Below, in pieces: positions 50,101-60,681 of a stretch of 64,000 nucleotides of DNA; within the stretch, counting starts at the first letter, position 1; the number at the start of each line of letters is the position of its first letter. The notes below the pieces were generated by a model. It was not told the DNA's origin. It did not search any database and worked only from the letters and a program-made list of their open reading frames with translations. A program made the position numbers and the translations under genes. This DNA is from Prolixibacteraceae bacterium. GTDB lineage: Bacteria; Bacteroidota; Bacteroidia; Bacteroidales; Prolixibacteraceae. The stretch lies in contig JALNYZ010000003.1 of NCBI GenBank assembly GCA_023229575.1, positions 1-64,000 of the forward strand, given 5' to 3'.

Positions 50101-53089
50101 GAGTGGTGGCAAATATGAATACATTACCGGTTATACAAAAGTTAAAGATTTTGGTGTAGCCAGTAATCCAAATTATGCCTATGTGGAATTGGAGCCTGTT
50201 GCCATTGATGACGAAAACAACCTGATCAAATGCAGTCCGATCCTCAAGACGGCGTTCCAGTTTATGCGAATCAACAGGAACAACATGGTGTTTAACAATA
50301 CTTCCATGGGTGCGCCGGCCAATTTTGCCACATTTATTCAATCCTTACCGGGTACGGTGAGTCAATTGGCGAATCAAATTTCTGCTTCCTCCATGGGTGT
50401 GAACCTATATTGTGAGTTACAGGGTTATTGCAAAGAAATTTCCCTTGGGAAAAGTTTTATCCGTCTCTACAACCCTGCAAAAAAGAAGATTGCGGGTGGC
50501 AGTCGCGTCAAACAAATAAGTATCGATGACAATTGGGATGCCATGACCGGCAATACGCACCTGAATAAATCGTACACCACTTCCTATTATTATACGACAG
50601 AAGAGACGAATCCGCTGAACAACAACAAAGTGACAATAAGTTCCGGAGTAGCTGATTACGAACCATTGGTGGGCGGAGATGAGATTTCACTGAAACAACC
50701 CATCTTTTATTCCGATAAAAAGAAAATGGCCCCGGACAACGATTATTTCGTTGAAGAACCGGTAAACGAATCACTTTTCCCTGCTCCTCAAATTACCTAT
50801 GGAAAGGTTACCCAAATTACCAATGAAACAAACCTCAACGTAGCCAAAACCGGAAGGATTGTCAATGAATTTTTTACAGCCAGGGACTATCCAGTAAAAG
50901 TTAACCGGACCACCATTGATGAAAAACGGGATAAAACCCAATTCAATCCTATTCAGCTTCCATTTGTTGCGATCGATCAGCAGCATGATTTTGCCTCAGT
51001 TTCCCAGGGTTATTCAATTGAGTTGAACAATATGAGTGGGTTACCAAAAGCGACTTGGGTATATAACCAAAATGGAGACCGTGTTTCCGGGGAGGTATCT
51101 GAGTACTTTCCGAACAATGACCACTTCACAACCATTGACCACAGTGGCAGGATCACCAAAAATAACAAGATGGGGTTATCGGCCGAATATACCATTGACG
51201 GTAGAAAAAGCCACGACCAGTCTGTCTCCACCTCTTACAATGCCAATTTGAATATGGCCGTTTTCGGAGTAGTTCCCATCCCGATTGTAATGCCTTTGTA
51301 TTCCCAGATGACGGAAGAGAAACAATTTCAGTCGATCGTGGTCAACAAGGTAATTCACCGGAATGGCCTTTTAAAAAGTAAAACAATCTTCGAACAAAGC
51401 TCATCGGTTACCACAGAAAATTTAGCCTTTGATGAGATAACCGGAGAAGTCCTTTTAACCAAACTGGCCAACGAATTCAACGACACGATATATTCTTTCA
51501 AATATCCTGCATGGTGGATGTACAATGGGATGGCTCCATCCTATACAAATACGAAATTGAACCTCAACAGCACAAATCTTACAATTTTTAAATCCTTCTT
51601 AAAAGTTGGGGATGAGCTTAGGTCAACCGGAACGGGTTCACGGTTATGGGTGAAAGATTTGAATTCATCCATCCCAAATTTTGTGAATGACTTTGGATCA
51701 CAAACGGCTATCTCAGGGAACGATTACCAGGTGTATAATTCAGGGGCTAAAAATCTGTTGTCGGCCTCTGCCGGTCAAGTGGTTACCTGGAACCAGAATC
51801 CGCTGGCCAACGGAAATACACTGGAATTTGTCCAGAATAAAATCCTGAACAGCTCCGCAATAGAGTACTATGATGATGCCGTGATGTACTGTGACTCTTG
51901 TGCAACCATCAAAAACAGGATGGGGAAAAATGATTTCTTAGCAGGAAAGAAGGGAAATTTTAAACCTAGACGAACCTGGTTTTTTTTGGAAGATCGATCT
52001 CCGGTTAACCTTGCTAACGGAATTACAAATATAAAGGAACAAGGGCTGTTCAGAATATACACTGACTTTTGGGGAGTACCTTCAAATCCTTCCTTAAACT
52101 GGACACCCGGTTATTTCAACTGGGAGTGGAAGGAAAAGGTCAATTTGACAAATGTTGACGGACAAACCATTGAATCTGAAGATAGAATAGGTAGAAAAAC
52201 TGCCAGTTTATTAGGTTATAAAAATACTTTGATTACGGCACAGGCAATCAATGCGGCATATAGAGAGACCTATTTTGATGGTTTTGAAGACTACTATTGT
52301 GCCTACTGTCCAATAACCACTGAATTCGACAGGGGCCATCCTATTCCTGCATCACAGATGAGGCAGATTGGACCTTCTTCCACAACTTCAACAGTAAATG
52401 GTTCAACGAACCAGCATTTGGAATTGAGAAGAGTTAATGTGGTAAAGGGCAATCCGGTTATATCGGATAATGAATCACATACAGGCAAATACTCATTGGA
52501 GGTCCAGGGTTCTTTATCATTTACCATTTCCCCTCCGGTTGCCTGCAAAGGGGATAGGGGAAACCATGGGAATACGCCAACAGGCACAAACGGCAATCCG
52601 GCGAATGATTCGGGATGCCTTGAATGCATTGGTGGCTTTGCCCCGGATACGAACAAGAAATATATCTTTTCCTGTTGGGTAAAAGTGAACACTCCGCAGC
52701 CCATTATTTCCTGCAGTGATGCCACGGTTGACATCGCATGCAGTGGCTCAGCATCTGTAAGTTTAAAATCCGAGGGTCCGGTGATAGAAGGCTGGCAAAG
52801 GGTCATGGGGGCATTCACTACAGCTTCCAACAATAGCGTCACCATCAATTTAAAGCAAGGCAACGCGGCAACTTTTTTTGATGACCTGAGGATATTCCCT
52901 GCAGATGGCAATATGGTTTCCTACGTTTATGATGATGTCAACCTGAGACTTACCTACAGCCTTGATGAGAACAATTATTTCACCAAGAATGAATACAACA
53001 ATCAAGGAGAGTTGAGGCGCATTAAGAAAGAGACAGAGAAGGGGATTGTAACCATCAAGGAGGTCAATTCATCCCTGGTAAAACATTAA
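47141..53089 (+). CDS. Giant RHS-class secreted protein, N-terminal component
   Basis: 1982 residues from a GTG at 47141 overlapping the upstream stop. The signal peptide ends GVKAQ. The opening GSFSYQIPLFTIGGYPMNLTYQSG and MVGLGWNLNAGSIVRTLRGLPDD is the SpvB/RHS-like N-terminus widespread in Bacteroidota. A Gly/Ser-rich low-complexity stretch (about 120-220) follows. The last 60 residues carry YD-repeat-like sequence (VYDDVNLRLTYSLDENNYFT), but no RHS core or toxin tip is present. It is probably the partner of the next gene, whose RHS repeats and core complete the unit. Confidence 0.8.
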   Translation: MKNNIRVLFALMLLAFGVKAQTGGPGQPEFMQFQQAGTSNLVNPASGSFSYQIPLFTIGGYPMNLTYQSGIQMEDVASMVGLGWNLNAGSIVRTLRGLPDDFNGDPITKEYSVKPNETFGGKLGVDLEIAGLPPSLGISVGAGLGVFYNNYKGWGLEPSLSGTASLSAQSNAGVGGSASLGMGVSVNSQSGVDKYLSPSIGLKLGKGNDKLGISLGKTWSVNSNEGLKSSMNAGLSYVRYSPNQTRNGVSGGYKVSERHTDQSSMSLLGLSSCSYLNNSFQPDIDYPFLNSSGTYSGAMGWDAYYVDPNIRVTGYFSKQTLATTSQTFVAYGSMYESNSIGGNSLMDFNREKRLPYFIGESKILPIPFKTPDVFNLNGQGLSMTFSVNKNDIGLVGDADAIVNSNGNQAGAEVNLGALFKAGANFGTSVSFQKTGKWNATNVSFKPEQDVIGNSLYQQFCFKNHGEINKYNCSDFSFLGDYNPVQFNLFNETLLTQFLSNGSHVTSNVLNTVQPVRQSTINYLTANEADKIGFDKQIKYYNFNNTPAPPLIRTSGYRKGHHLSEISVIQPDGMKYVFGIPVYNISQKEVSFNVTGNAIDPAKNLVHYTENVDNTSGNNKGIDNFYESTLTPAYVTQFLITEVLSPDYRDLTNDGITEDDLGNYVKFSYFKENFSYNWRTPFAKDFATYNKGLRSDDQDDKGTYVFGSKELWYVRSIESKTEIAEFHYSQKQDGYGVIDENGGKNTGQFLRKLDYVEVYSLPDRTRNSNNATPIKTIHFDYNNLLCKKIINGAVATDGKLTLNKVAFTYEHSKEGKLTPYVFGYGNYPNHANVNPDYNIRSVNRWGYYQENGNNFSDCNDNSPLSNIDFPYALQDTLEMNKNAYAWNLTDITIPGGGKLKVNYEANDYGYIQNKTAGQMFKVTGLDENSSSAFYYSSNNQIVNNYRIYFKLSSPINNGNASLDKNELGEYYIKDIKDGFLYYKFYVNLSGGKYEYITGYTKVKDFGVASNPNYAYVELEPVAIDDENNLIKCSPILKTAFQFMRINRNNMVFNNTSMGAPANFATFIQSLPGTVSQLANQISASSMGVNLYCELQGYCKEISLGKSFIRLYNPAKKKIAGGSRVKQISIDDNWDAMTGNTHLNKSYTTSYYYTTEETNPLNNNKVTISSGVADYEPLVGGDEISLKQPIFYSDKKKMAPDNDYFVEEPVNESLFPAPQITYGKVTQITNETNLNVAKTGRIVNEFFTARDYPVKVNRTTIDEKRDKTQFNPIQLPFVAIDQQHDFASVSQGYSIELNNMSGLPKATWVYNQNGDRVSGEVSEYFPNNDHFTTIDHSGRITKNNKMGLSAEYTIDGRKSHDQSVSTSYNANLNMAVFGVVPIPIVMPLYSQMTEEKQFQSIVVNKVIHRNGLLKSKTIFEQSSSVTTENLAFDEITGEVLLTKLANEFNDTIYSFKYPAWWMYNGMAPSYTNTKLNLNSTNLTIFKSFLKVGDELRSTGTGSRLWVKDLNSSIPNFVNDFGSQTAISGNDYQVYNSGAKNLLSASAGQVVTWNQNPLANGNTLEFVQNKILNSSAIEYYDDAVMYCDSCATIKNRMGKNDFLAGKKGNFKPRRTWFFLEDRSPVNLANGITNIKEQGLFRIYTDFWGVPSNPSLNWTPGYFNWEWKEKVNLTNVDGQTIESEDRIGRKTASLLGYKNTLITAQAINAAYRETYFDGFEDYYCAYCPITTEFDRGHPIPASQMRQIGPSSTTSTVNGSTNQHLELRRVNVVKGNPVISDNESHTGKYSLEVQGSLSFTISPPVACKGDRGNHGNTPTGTNGNPANDSGCLECIGGFAPDTNKKYIFSCWVKVNTPQPIISCSDATVDIACSGSASVSLKSEGPVIEGWQRVMGAFTTASNNSVTINLKQGNAATFFDDLRIFPADGNMVSYVYDDVNLRLTYSLDENNYFTKNEYNNQGELRRIKKETEKGIVTIKEVNSSLVKH

Positions 53090-53094
53090 TAACT

Positions 53095-56000
53095 ATGGCA
53101 ATGCATAAATTCATACTGATATTATTACTGCCTTTCCTTGCTATTAATGTATTCGCAAAGCAGTATCCCAAAATTGATTTTCTCTTATCAGGAAATGCCT
53201 TGATGGCATACAAAGAGGGATCCATCAATTTTCCCGTCGCCCTGCCAAACGTCAATCCTGACCGGTTGAATAATTCTGATAGAGTTACTTCCTATCAAAA
53301 TACGATAGAATTGCTTCTCAAAAATCAATCGGCCTTTCATACCAACGCGAAAGTGACCGTATCGGCAAACCTTAAATATTATCCAATTAATGTTTCATCT
53401 CCACCTGTTTCTAAAACGATCAGCCTTGAAATTAACAACCGGATTGATACGCTCACCAAAAGCGTCATTTCCAGTATCTATGCGTTCAAGAATGCGTTTA
53501 AGGTTGAGCTGGCGATTACCAATGTTGTTGTCACTTCCGATGCCGGTACTGATTTAACCCAATTGAAAACCAAACTGGCCGATTTTATCGAATTAAATAT
53601 CGGGTTTCAGGAAGAACGGCTTACACGAATCAATTACAACACTTTTCCAACGGGTCTGACTGCTTGTGAAGATCAGGCAACTGACGAACTTGTTATTAAT
53701 TGGAATAGTGTGCCCGATGCTGAAAAGTATGAATTGGAATACACTTTTGCGGATGATTACACCGATAATTATTCGGTCCCGGTAAATCCTTTGAACATCC
53801 CTTTCAATTTTAAAGATAATAGCACAAGAGTCTCTTTAAAAGAAACTTACTATCGTTTCCCGTTGGTTTTTGAAAGAGGCTATTTGCTGTACAGGGTGAG
53901 AGCCATTGGGCGGGGCGGCAATAATCTTGAAAGTCCGGTGTATTGCAGATGGAGCGGGGCTGAAAAAGGGAAGATCTTCACCTTTGCCAATAAGTTCTAC
54001 CATGGCAATGCACATTCGGCCGACAAAATGAACTGGCAAGCGGCTTCCACTTTTGCCGAGGATGGAAAGCGCAGTGATTTAGTTGGTTATATGGATGGGA
54101 CCTTTCGTTCAAGACAGACAGTAACCGGAATAAACCTGGAACCACAATTACCAAATAACCAACTACTGTTTGAAAGCTCCGATTGTTTTCAACCGGGAAG
54201 TGTAAAAGAGCGGGAAGTAATAGCGGGCGAGACCATATACGATTATCAGGGCAGGCCGGCAGTAAATATTTTGCCTGTTCCCACCAATTCTAAAAAACTA
54301 GAATATTTACCGCTTTTGAATATCAGCAACAATGTAAATGCTCCGAATACAACAAGAAAACCTTATAACTGGCAGGACTTTGATAAACCAAACTTCACAT
54401 GTCCCAACACCAATAAATTATTTCCTCAGCCGGATGCAACAACAGGTATCATGGGCGCTGCAGCCTATTATTCGACCAATAATCCGAATAAACTTGGGTT
54501 TAACGCATTTATTCCCGATGCAGGGGGTTTCCCGTTTACACAACAAAGTTATTTACAGGACAATACGGGAAGAGTAGCTGCCCAAAGCGGAGTGGGTACA
54601 GCTTTTCAATTTGTTAACAACCACGAAACAAGGTTCTATTATGCCGCTCCCAACCAGGAAGAACTTGACCGTATGTTTGGTACGGAGGTTGGTGATGCAT
54701 TGAGATACAAGAAAAACGCTGTGATTGATCCAAATGGGCAGGTTTCTGTTGCCTATATCAATCCGGAAGGCAAAACCATAGCAACAGCTCTGGCCGGGAA
54801 AGCGCCTGATAATCTTGATCCTCTTGCCAATCAAACGACGAATACCATTGACATCTCCCTGATGAGTAAAAATGTGATGAATCCGGTCGATAAAACGCTT
54901 GTCATGGAGCACCAGTTCGTTGTGACAACCGACAATACAGATTATATATTTGATTATGCGATCAATCCCGAAACGCTCACTGCAGAGTTATGTACCGGAT
55001 TCCCGGTTTGCCTTGATTGTATCTACGACATAGACCTTACCCTCAACCATACTGAAAGTTGTTCAGGCACCCCGTTGGCTTCCTATTCCGGAACCATTGG
55101 TGATTTGTTGAACAGCAGCGGCAAAACTGATTTGAACTGCAACAACAGCAGCACTACCGGATCTTATCCGCGTCACATCGTAAAGACTCTTGGGATAGGC
55201 ACTTATACCATTACAAAAAAGATTAAGGTTAACCGGCAAGCAGCCCTGGCATACATCGCCGAAGTTCTGAGAGACACTTGCAAATCACAGTGGAATGCAA
55301 TTTTGCATGATGAGCTTTCACGCGTTGATACCATGAACTGTTACAGAAGTTGTGCCAATTGTGCCCAGCCACCTGTTAAAACTGCTACCTGCGATACAAC
55401 TTACTGCATGCCCAATCCTAACCGATGCGATAATATCAAGTCCATGATGCTGGCCGATATCTCCCCAGGAGGCCAATATGCACAATTTACAAGAAATGTC
55501 AATGGCACCATTGATGCAAGCACCTATCCATTGTCAATATTTAATTCTGGCAACATATTACCCGCTCTACCTACGCTTGCACAAATCAACCTCGCCTTGT
55601 CCCCGTCCAGTTTTGCCAGTTACAGTGACCTGGTTAACAATTGGCTGCCTGAGTATGCAGAAAAGCTACTCCCCATGCACCCCGAACATTGCCTGCTGGG
55701 CTGGTGCAGTTCCGATCAAATCGATGCGACCCTCGATTTTGATTCCCAGCTACTTTCAACGCAGTTTTTAGGAGATGCTGTTACCAAAGGTTATTTTACC
55801 CCGGGTAGTCCGCTTCCCAATTCCAATGTTAAACCGTATGAGCAATTGTTGAACAAGGACCCGTGGTTCCTGAACAACGCCAATCCGGCTATTAAAAATG
55901 CCCTCTTAAATAAGCTTAAGAATTACGGTTGTTCTGCGACCATACCCGCAGATGAATTTGCCATGCAGATGGCCTGGTGTGCCCGCAACTATCCTCCCCC

Positions 56001-59000
56001 AAACCAACAAGGTTCAACACCGGCGATGAATCCTACCGCACCTCCTTGCATCTTGCCGGCAACTTATTTAAGTACACACGGTTTTGGAACAGATCCGAAT
56101 GTAGCAGACCTCGAATGGATCTTCCTCCGCTCGCTCTACTTATCAGCTAAAAATGAGGCCATACAGTCCAGCCAAAATTCATACGCGGATGCCAATAACT
56201 GCAACTCGCGTTGTATCGGCGCGAAGGATTACAATGGCTGGGCACAGTTCTCCTGGAATGTACCAAATTTTGCCTCCCAGCATAATTTTCAGCCTTGCCA
56301 GTCATCAGTCAATCCGTTCGTTTGGTTACTCTACAAGGACAAACAAAACCGGTTTGGCACTAGTCTGGACAATATACTTAATGTAATGGCAGATGCAGGT
56401 ATTTCCATGGATGTAAGCAGTGTCACGAACTATGATGATCCATGCCAGTATGCACAAGCCATTGCAAATCAGGCAGGCAGCATCAATCAACAGGTAGCAA
56501 ATACCCTTTGCGGCGGCGCCTCTGATTCCATCGGCACTACTTCCTGTGAATTTGCTTCCAACCTGACTGAAATGATCAGCAATATTATTAGGAAATTAAA
56601 AGATAACAGATCCGTTATAATAACCAAAGAACAACTGCCTGTATCAATAAGTAGTGCCGGCATTACTGTTATCAATGGATCCTACTCTTCGGATACTACT
56701 TTATGCATTGCCTTCAGACCATGCCCAACGATCTATATTCCTTATCTGAAAACGAATACGGGATATGCAGGACCTTTATCGGTATGCTGTATTAGTTCTA
56801 TTTCCTGCCCGGGTAATACAAATTGCAGTTTTGATCTTCAAATTTTGTATCCCAATAATGAAACAAGGATTATCCATGTAAACACAAAATGTAACTTTCT
56901 TTCCGGATGCAAGGAAACCGGGAAACCTGTTTGTTCGCAACCCTCGCCATACGTAGCTGCTGTAAATGAATATCTCGATAATATTTTCCAATTTGAGACA
57001 GCTTATAATTTATTTCCTGCACCGATTCAGCTAAAAAACCAGGCTCCTGTCCTGCTTCAAGGTGCGAGTGGAACAGAGTTACTAAGCGCAACATTAAATA
57101 CCGCCGGAAACTTTGCAATTAACCTGACTTACAATGACCCCCGCGGAAAGGAAAGAAACTGCTCGATCTTTTTACAAATGAATCCGGATATTGGCAACTG
57201 GAGTAATATAAAAAATATCATCAACATTGCACCTGATTTGGCTTTGGCTCAAAATGGCATTACCAGGGATTTCATTCTAAAAGTACTTAGCGGCACGAGT
57301 CTCAGCAACCTGGCAACAGTCCTGGTGAAAGGTCATGTTGATTGCTGGGCCATGAACCAATGCCCCCCGGTGAGAACGCTGTGCGACAGCATACCAGTAT
57401 TGCCTCCTTACCCAACTGTCAACAATTGTGTGAGGGATCTTTTGGCAACAGCCAATAGCAATACCAGCAATCGTTACGGCTCCTGGGTGGACAGCATGAA
57501 AACCGACCTGTTGCAACTTTATTATACCAAATGTCTGAAAGCGCTGGAAGTATTTAACATGAAATATGATGATAAACAATACCACTACAACTTATATTAC
57601 TACGATCAGGCGGGAAACCTTGTAAAAACCGTACCCCCGGCTGGCGTTAAATTGTTGGACCATAACCAGGCCCTGCAGGTACAAATCTCCCGGCAGGCAG
57701 GCTATACCTCGGCAAATTTACCAGCGCACTTTAAAACAACAGTGTATCGTTTCAATACGCTGAACGAGGCCATCTGGCAAAAAACACCGGATGCGGGAGA
57801 GAGCCGTTTCTTTTACGATGGTCTGGGCAGAGTTGTCGCTTCACAAAACGCACAGCAAAAGCTGGAAGGCGATTTCTTCAGTTATACCAGATATGATTTA
57901 CTGGGACGAATGGTTGAATCAGGCAAACTGAAATCCGGAGCGGTCAATTCCGCTTTTACCCGAAATTTCAATGGCTGGATCAATTTCATCAACGGTTTGT
58001 CAACCCGTACAGAAATAACCCTTTCGCAATACGATGATCCATACCTGCCCGCCATCGCCCAAAAATTTGGAACTGCAGGACAACGAAATTTGCGTAAACG
58101 CATCGCATCTGTTTTAAGTTTTGAAACAGTGGCAAAGCTCACCAACAAGGAATACTTCCATGCCACTCATTATACTTATGACATAGAAGGCAATGTTTAT
58201 CAGCTTATTCAGGATTACCCCAATGGCATCATCGGGGACAAAACCATGGAATACGATTATGACCTGCAAAGCGGAAAGGTAAACCAGATAACCTATCAGA
58301 GGGGCTTTATGGATCAGTTTATCCACAATTACAGCTACGATGCGGCCAACCGTTTAACGCAGGTTAAAACCAGCGCCAACGGAGTGGTATGGGAGACCGA
58401 TGCCGAATACAAATACTACCGCCACGGTCCGCTTGCCCGCATGGAACTGGGTACCGACAAGGTCCAGGGACTCGATTACATGTACACCCTGCAGGGATGG
58501 ATCAAAGGGGTTAATGGTACCTCGGACACGACCAAAACCGATATGGGACAGGATGGCATCATCGCCCCGACAACCCCGGGAACAGCACAAACAGCACCGC
58601 AAATATTTACAGTTGGTGGTATACCGATTTATATGTACAATGTCGGAATGCTGTTTGGCAATGGCTTTAACGGTCCGGGCTATGGCGCCATCAACAACCC
58701 CGTGGCACGCGATGCCTTTGGATATGTTATTGACTATTACCCTTCCGATTATACTGCCATTCAAGGTAATACCTGCCTTGACGGGTTACAGCCATCAGCC
58801 GGAACAGTCAAACCCCTTTACAACGGGAACATCAGCCGCATGTACACCCAAATAAAGTCCCTTGGCAACAATGGTTACAACTATACCTACGACCAGCTCA
58901 ACCGGATTACCTCGCAGCATGCATGGAAAATCAGCGGTGGCAGTATGTCCATGCTTCAGAACGATGCATACGGCGGTACATTTGGTTATGATGCGGATGG

Positions 59001-60642
59001 GAATATCCTCAACAAAGTACAGAATGGTACGGCTGCGACCCAAGCCATGGACAACCTTGATTACTTTTATTATGATGCCGCGAATGGCATCTACAATCCG
59101 GCTACAAGCATACCAGCCAATGCAACCAACAGACTGGCACAGGTAAAAGACCAGGTTCCGGCAGGAAATTATACGGTAGATATTGATACTCAAAATTCAA
59201 ACAATTATGCTTACGACCAGATTGGTAATTTAATCAGCGATGCCGCCGAAAATATTACTCAAATAGAATGGAACCTGCAAAATAAGATCACCCAGGTTGC
59301 AAAGAGCAATGGACCAAACCTTCGCTTCCAGTATGATGCCTTAGGCAACAGGGTAATGAAAGATGTAACCGGTGGTACTGCTACTCAAAATGCCAAAACA
59401 TTCTACGTTAGAGATGCACAAGGCAAAGCATTGGCTACTTATGCATACAAAATTCCGGCAACCGGGGGAACAACGCCAAAGCTATTTTGGAGCGAGGCAG
59501 ATATCTATGGCAGCAACCGGATAGGGTTATACGCACCCGATACAGTGATCACTGTAGCTCCGGTCAATGCAACAGATAACGCAAACCTGACCGTTAGCCG
59601 TGGCTTCAAACAGTATGAACTCACCAACCACCTCGGCAATGTACTGGCTACCATCACCGACCGTAAAATACCATCAACAACCAGCGGGGCAATCACCTAT
59701 CAGGCTGAAATTTTAAGCGGGCAGGATTATTACGCTTTTGGGATGCTGATGCCGGGAAGGGGTTTTAGTCATAAAACGTATAGATTTGGTTTTGGAAATC
59801 AGGAAAAGGATGATGAAATTATTGGAGAAGGAAACTCGTATACCGCTGAATATTGGCAATATGACCCACTTTTAGGAAGAAGATGGAATATTGACCCGAT
59901 TACAAAATCATGGGAAAGTTCGTACGCAGCTTTTTCAAACAATCCAATTTGTTTTAACGACCCGAGTGGTCTGAGTTCTGATCCTCCTGTGTCAGGTCCA
60001 AACGATGATTGCGATGTAAATAATCCAGATGATGTCAAATATGTCGATTGGTGGTTTGAACAACCCAAAAGTACACCGGTTGCAGAAAATAAAATTAGCA
60101 TGACATATCACAATGAAATTGATTTATATCTGGAAATATTTTCAATGATTGGAGAAGGTCTGCGGTGGACAGATGAACACATAAAAGGAAATGAAATAGA
60201 TAAGCCTCCAGTTAAAACAAATTTTCATGGTGATATGCCATTATCTGACAGTGATACAAAAAATAATCTTATGTCAGGAAATGTCGATAATTTTGATAAA
60301 ACCGGGATTATTCCAGGCTCAATTATAGGGGGTGCTCAACCCCGTTGGGGGGAAAATAAGGCGGAAACTATTAAAGGTTTTGCTGATGCTATTGATAAGT
60401 TTGCAGAGGGCATAGGATTATCTGTATCAACCTCAAAAGATCAGGTACCACCACAAATAAAAACACCTTCATTGTTAGTCGTACCGGAAGAACATGGCTA
60501 TATAAACTTTAAACAAAATACATCAACAGGATATACTTCCGGCTCAATTTCATTCTCTAGCAAAGAATATAAGGAATTATTATTTAAACAGTATTCGGAG
60601 GATAAAAACTATAGAAGTGTAAGTATTGAATATAGTAAATAA
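53095..60642 (+). CDS. Giant RHS-repeat protein with RHS-associated core and variable C-terminal tip
   Basis: 2515 residues with a signal peptide (FILILLLPFLAINVFA). A fibronectin-like segment lies near 200-290 and a long Cys-containing middle part follows. RHS/YD repeats run from about 1490 (LYYYDQAGNLVKTVPPAG, FYYDGLGRVVASQNAQQ, YSYDAANRLTQVKTS) to 2200. The RHS-associated core is at about 2208-2290 (DYYAFGMLMPGRGF, QYDPLLGRRWNIDP, NDPSG). The final 225 residues are AT-rich, unlike the rest, have no recognised toxin motif, and no candidate immunity gene follows. RHS shells enclose and deliver C-terminal toxins in other bacteria; here a delivery role is unproven. Confidence 0.88.
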   Translation: MAMHKFILILLLPFLAINVFAKQYPKIDFLLSGNALMAYKEGSINFPVALPNVNPDRLNNSDRVTSYQNTIELLLKNQSAFHTNAKVTVSANLKYYPINVSSPPVSKTISLEINNRIDTLTKSVISSIYAFKNAFKVELAITNVVVTSDAGTDLTQLKTKLADFIELNIGFQEERLTRINYNTFPTGLTACEDQATDELVINWNSVPDAEKYELEYTFADDYTDNYSVPVNPLNIPFNFKDNSTRVSLKETYYRFPLVFERGYLLYRVRAIGRGGNNLESPVYCRWSGAEKGKIFTFANKFYHGNAHSADKMNWQAASTFAEDGKRSDLVGYMDGTFRSRQTVTGINLEPQLPNNQLLFESSDCFQPGSVKEREVIAGETIYDYQGRPAVNILPVPTNSKKLEYLPLLNISNNVNAPNTTRKPYNWQDFDKPNFTCPNTNKLFPQPDATTGIMGAAAYYSTNNPNKLGFNAFIPDAGGFPFTQQSYLQDNTGRVAAQSGVGTAFQFVNNHETRFYYAAPNQEELDRMFGTEVGDALRYKKNAVIDPNGQVSVAYINPEGKTIATALAGKAPDNLDPLANQTTNTIDISLMSKNVMNPVDKTLVMEHQFVVTTDNTDYIFDYAINPETLTAELCTGFPVCLDCIYDIDLTLNHTESCSGTPLASYSGTIGDLLNSSGKTDLNCNNSSTTGSYPRHIVKTLGIGTYTITKKIKVNRQAALAYIAEVLRDTCKSQWNAILHDELSRVDTMNCYRSCANCAQPPVKTATCDTTYCMPNPNRCDNIKSMMLADISPGGQYAQFTRNVNGTIDASTYPLSIFNSGNILPALPTLAQINLALSPSSFASYSDLVNNWLPEYAEKLLPMHPEHCLLGWCSSDQIDATLDFDSQLLSTQFLGDAVTKGYFTPGSPLPNSNVKPYEQLLNKDPWFLNNANPAIKNALLNKLKNYGCSATIPADEFAMQMAWCARNYPPPNQQGSTPAMNPTAPPCILPATYLSTHGFGTDPNVADLEWIFLRSLYLSAKNEAIQSSQNSYADANNCNSRCIGAKDYNGWAQFSWNVPNFASQHNFQPCQSSVNPFVWLLYKDKQNRFGTSLDNILNVMADAGISMDVSSVTNYDDPCQYAQAIANQAGSINQQVANTLCGGASDSIGTTSCEFASNLTEMISNIIRKLKDNRSVIITKEQLPVSISSAGITVINGSYSSDTTLCIAFRPCPTIYIPYLKTNTGYAGPLSVCCISSISCPGNTNCSFDLQILYPNNETRIIHVNTKCNFLSGCKETGKPVCSQPSPYVAAVNEYLDNIFQFETAYNLFPAPIQLKNQAPVLLQGASGTELLSATLNTAGNFAINLTYNDPRGKERNCSIFLQMNPDIGNWSNIKNIINIAPDLALAQNGITRDFILKVLSGTSLSNLATVLVKGHVDCWAMNQCPPVRTLCDSIPVLPPYPTVNNCVRDLLATANSNTSNRYGSWVDSMKTDLLQLYYTKCLKALEVFNMKYDDKQYHYNLYYYDQAGNLVKTVPPAGVKLLDHNQALQVQISRQAGYTSANLPAHFKTTVYRFNTLNEAIWQKTPDAGESRFFYDGLGRVVASQNAQQKLEGDFFSYTRYDLLGRMVESGKLKSGAVNSAFTRNFNGWINFINGLSTRTEITLSQYDDPYLPAIAQKFGTAGQRNLRKRIASVLSFETVAKLTNKEYFHATHYTYDIEGNVYQLIQDYPNGIIGDKTMEYDYDLQSGKVNQITYQRGFMDQFIHNYSYDAANRLTQVKTSANGVVWETDAEYKYYRHGPLARMELGTDKVQGLDYMYTLQGWIKGVNGTSDTTKTDMGQDGIIAPTTPGTAQTAPQIFTVGGIPIYMYNVGMLFGNGFNGPGYGAINNPVARDAFGYVIDYYPSDYTAIQGNTCLDGLQPSAGTVKPLYNGNISRMYTQIKSLGNNGYNYTYDQLNRITSQHAWKISGGSMSMLQNDAYGGTFGYDADGNILNKVQNGTAATQAMDNLDYFYYDAANGIYNPATSIPANATNRLAQVKDQVPAGNYTVDIDTQNSNNYAYDQIGNLISDAAENITQIEWNLQNKITQVAKSNGPNLRFQYDALGNRVMKDVTGGTATQNAKTFYVRDAQGKALATYAYKIPATGGTTPKLFWSEADIYGSNRIGLYAPDTVITVAPVNATDNANLTVSRGFKQYELTNHLGNVLATITDRKIPSTTSGAITYQAEILSGQDYYAFGMLMPGRGFSHKTYRFGFGNQEKDDEIIGEGNSYTAEYWQYDPLLGRRWNIDPITKSWESSYAAFSNNPICFNDPSGLSSDPPVSGPNDDCDVNNPDDVKYVDWWFEQPKSTPVAENKISMTYHNEIDLYLEIFSMIGEGLRWTDEHIKGNEIDKPPVKTNFHGDMPLSDSDTKNNLMSGNVDNFDKTGIIPGSIIGGAQPRWGENKAETIKGFADAIDKFAEGIGLSVSTSKDQVPPQIKTPSLLVVPEEHGYINFKQNTSTGYTSGSISFSSKEYKELLFKQYSEDKNYRSVSIEYSK

Positions 60643-60656
60643 AAAATAAAATAAAA

Positions 60657-60681
60657 AAAATGAATCAAAACGATTCATTTT
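60657..60681 (+). terminator. Hairpin after the RHS gene
   Basis: AAAATGAATC and GATTCATTTT form a perfect 10-bp stem with loop AAAAC, 15 bp after the stop. The closing T run is part of the stem. A bidirectional terminator is likely. The remaining spacer to 60778 shows no gene. Confidence 0.65.

Noticed and set aside
53095..60642. Assigned toxin function for the RHS tip
   Set aside because: No nuclease, deaminase or ADP-ribosyltransferase motif can be read in the last 225 residues, and there is no immunity gene to support it.
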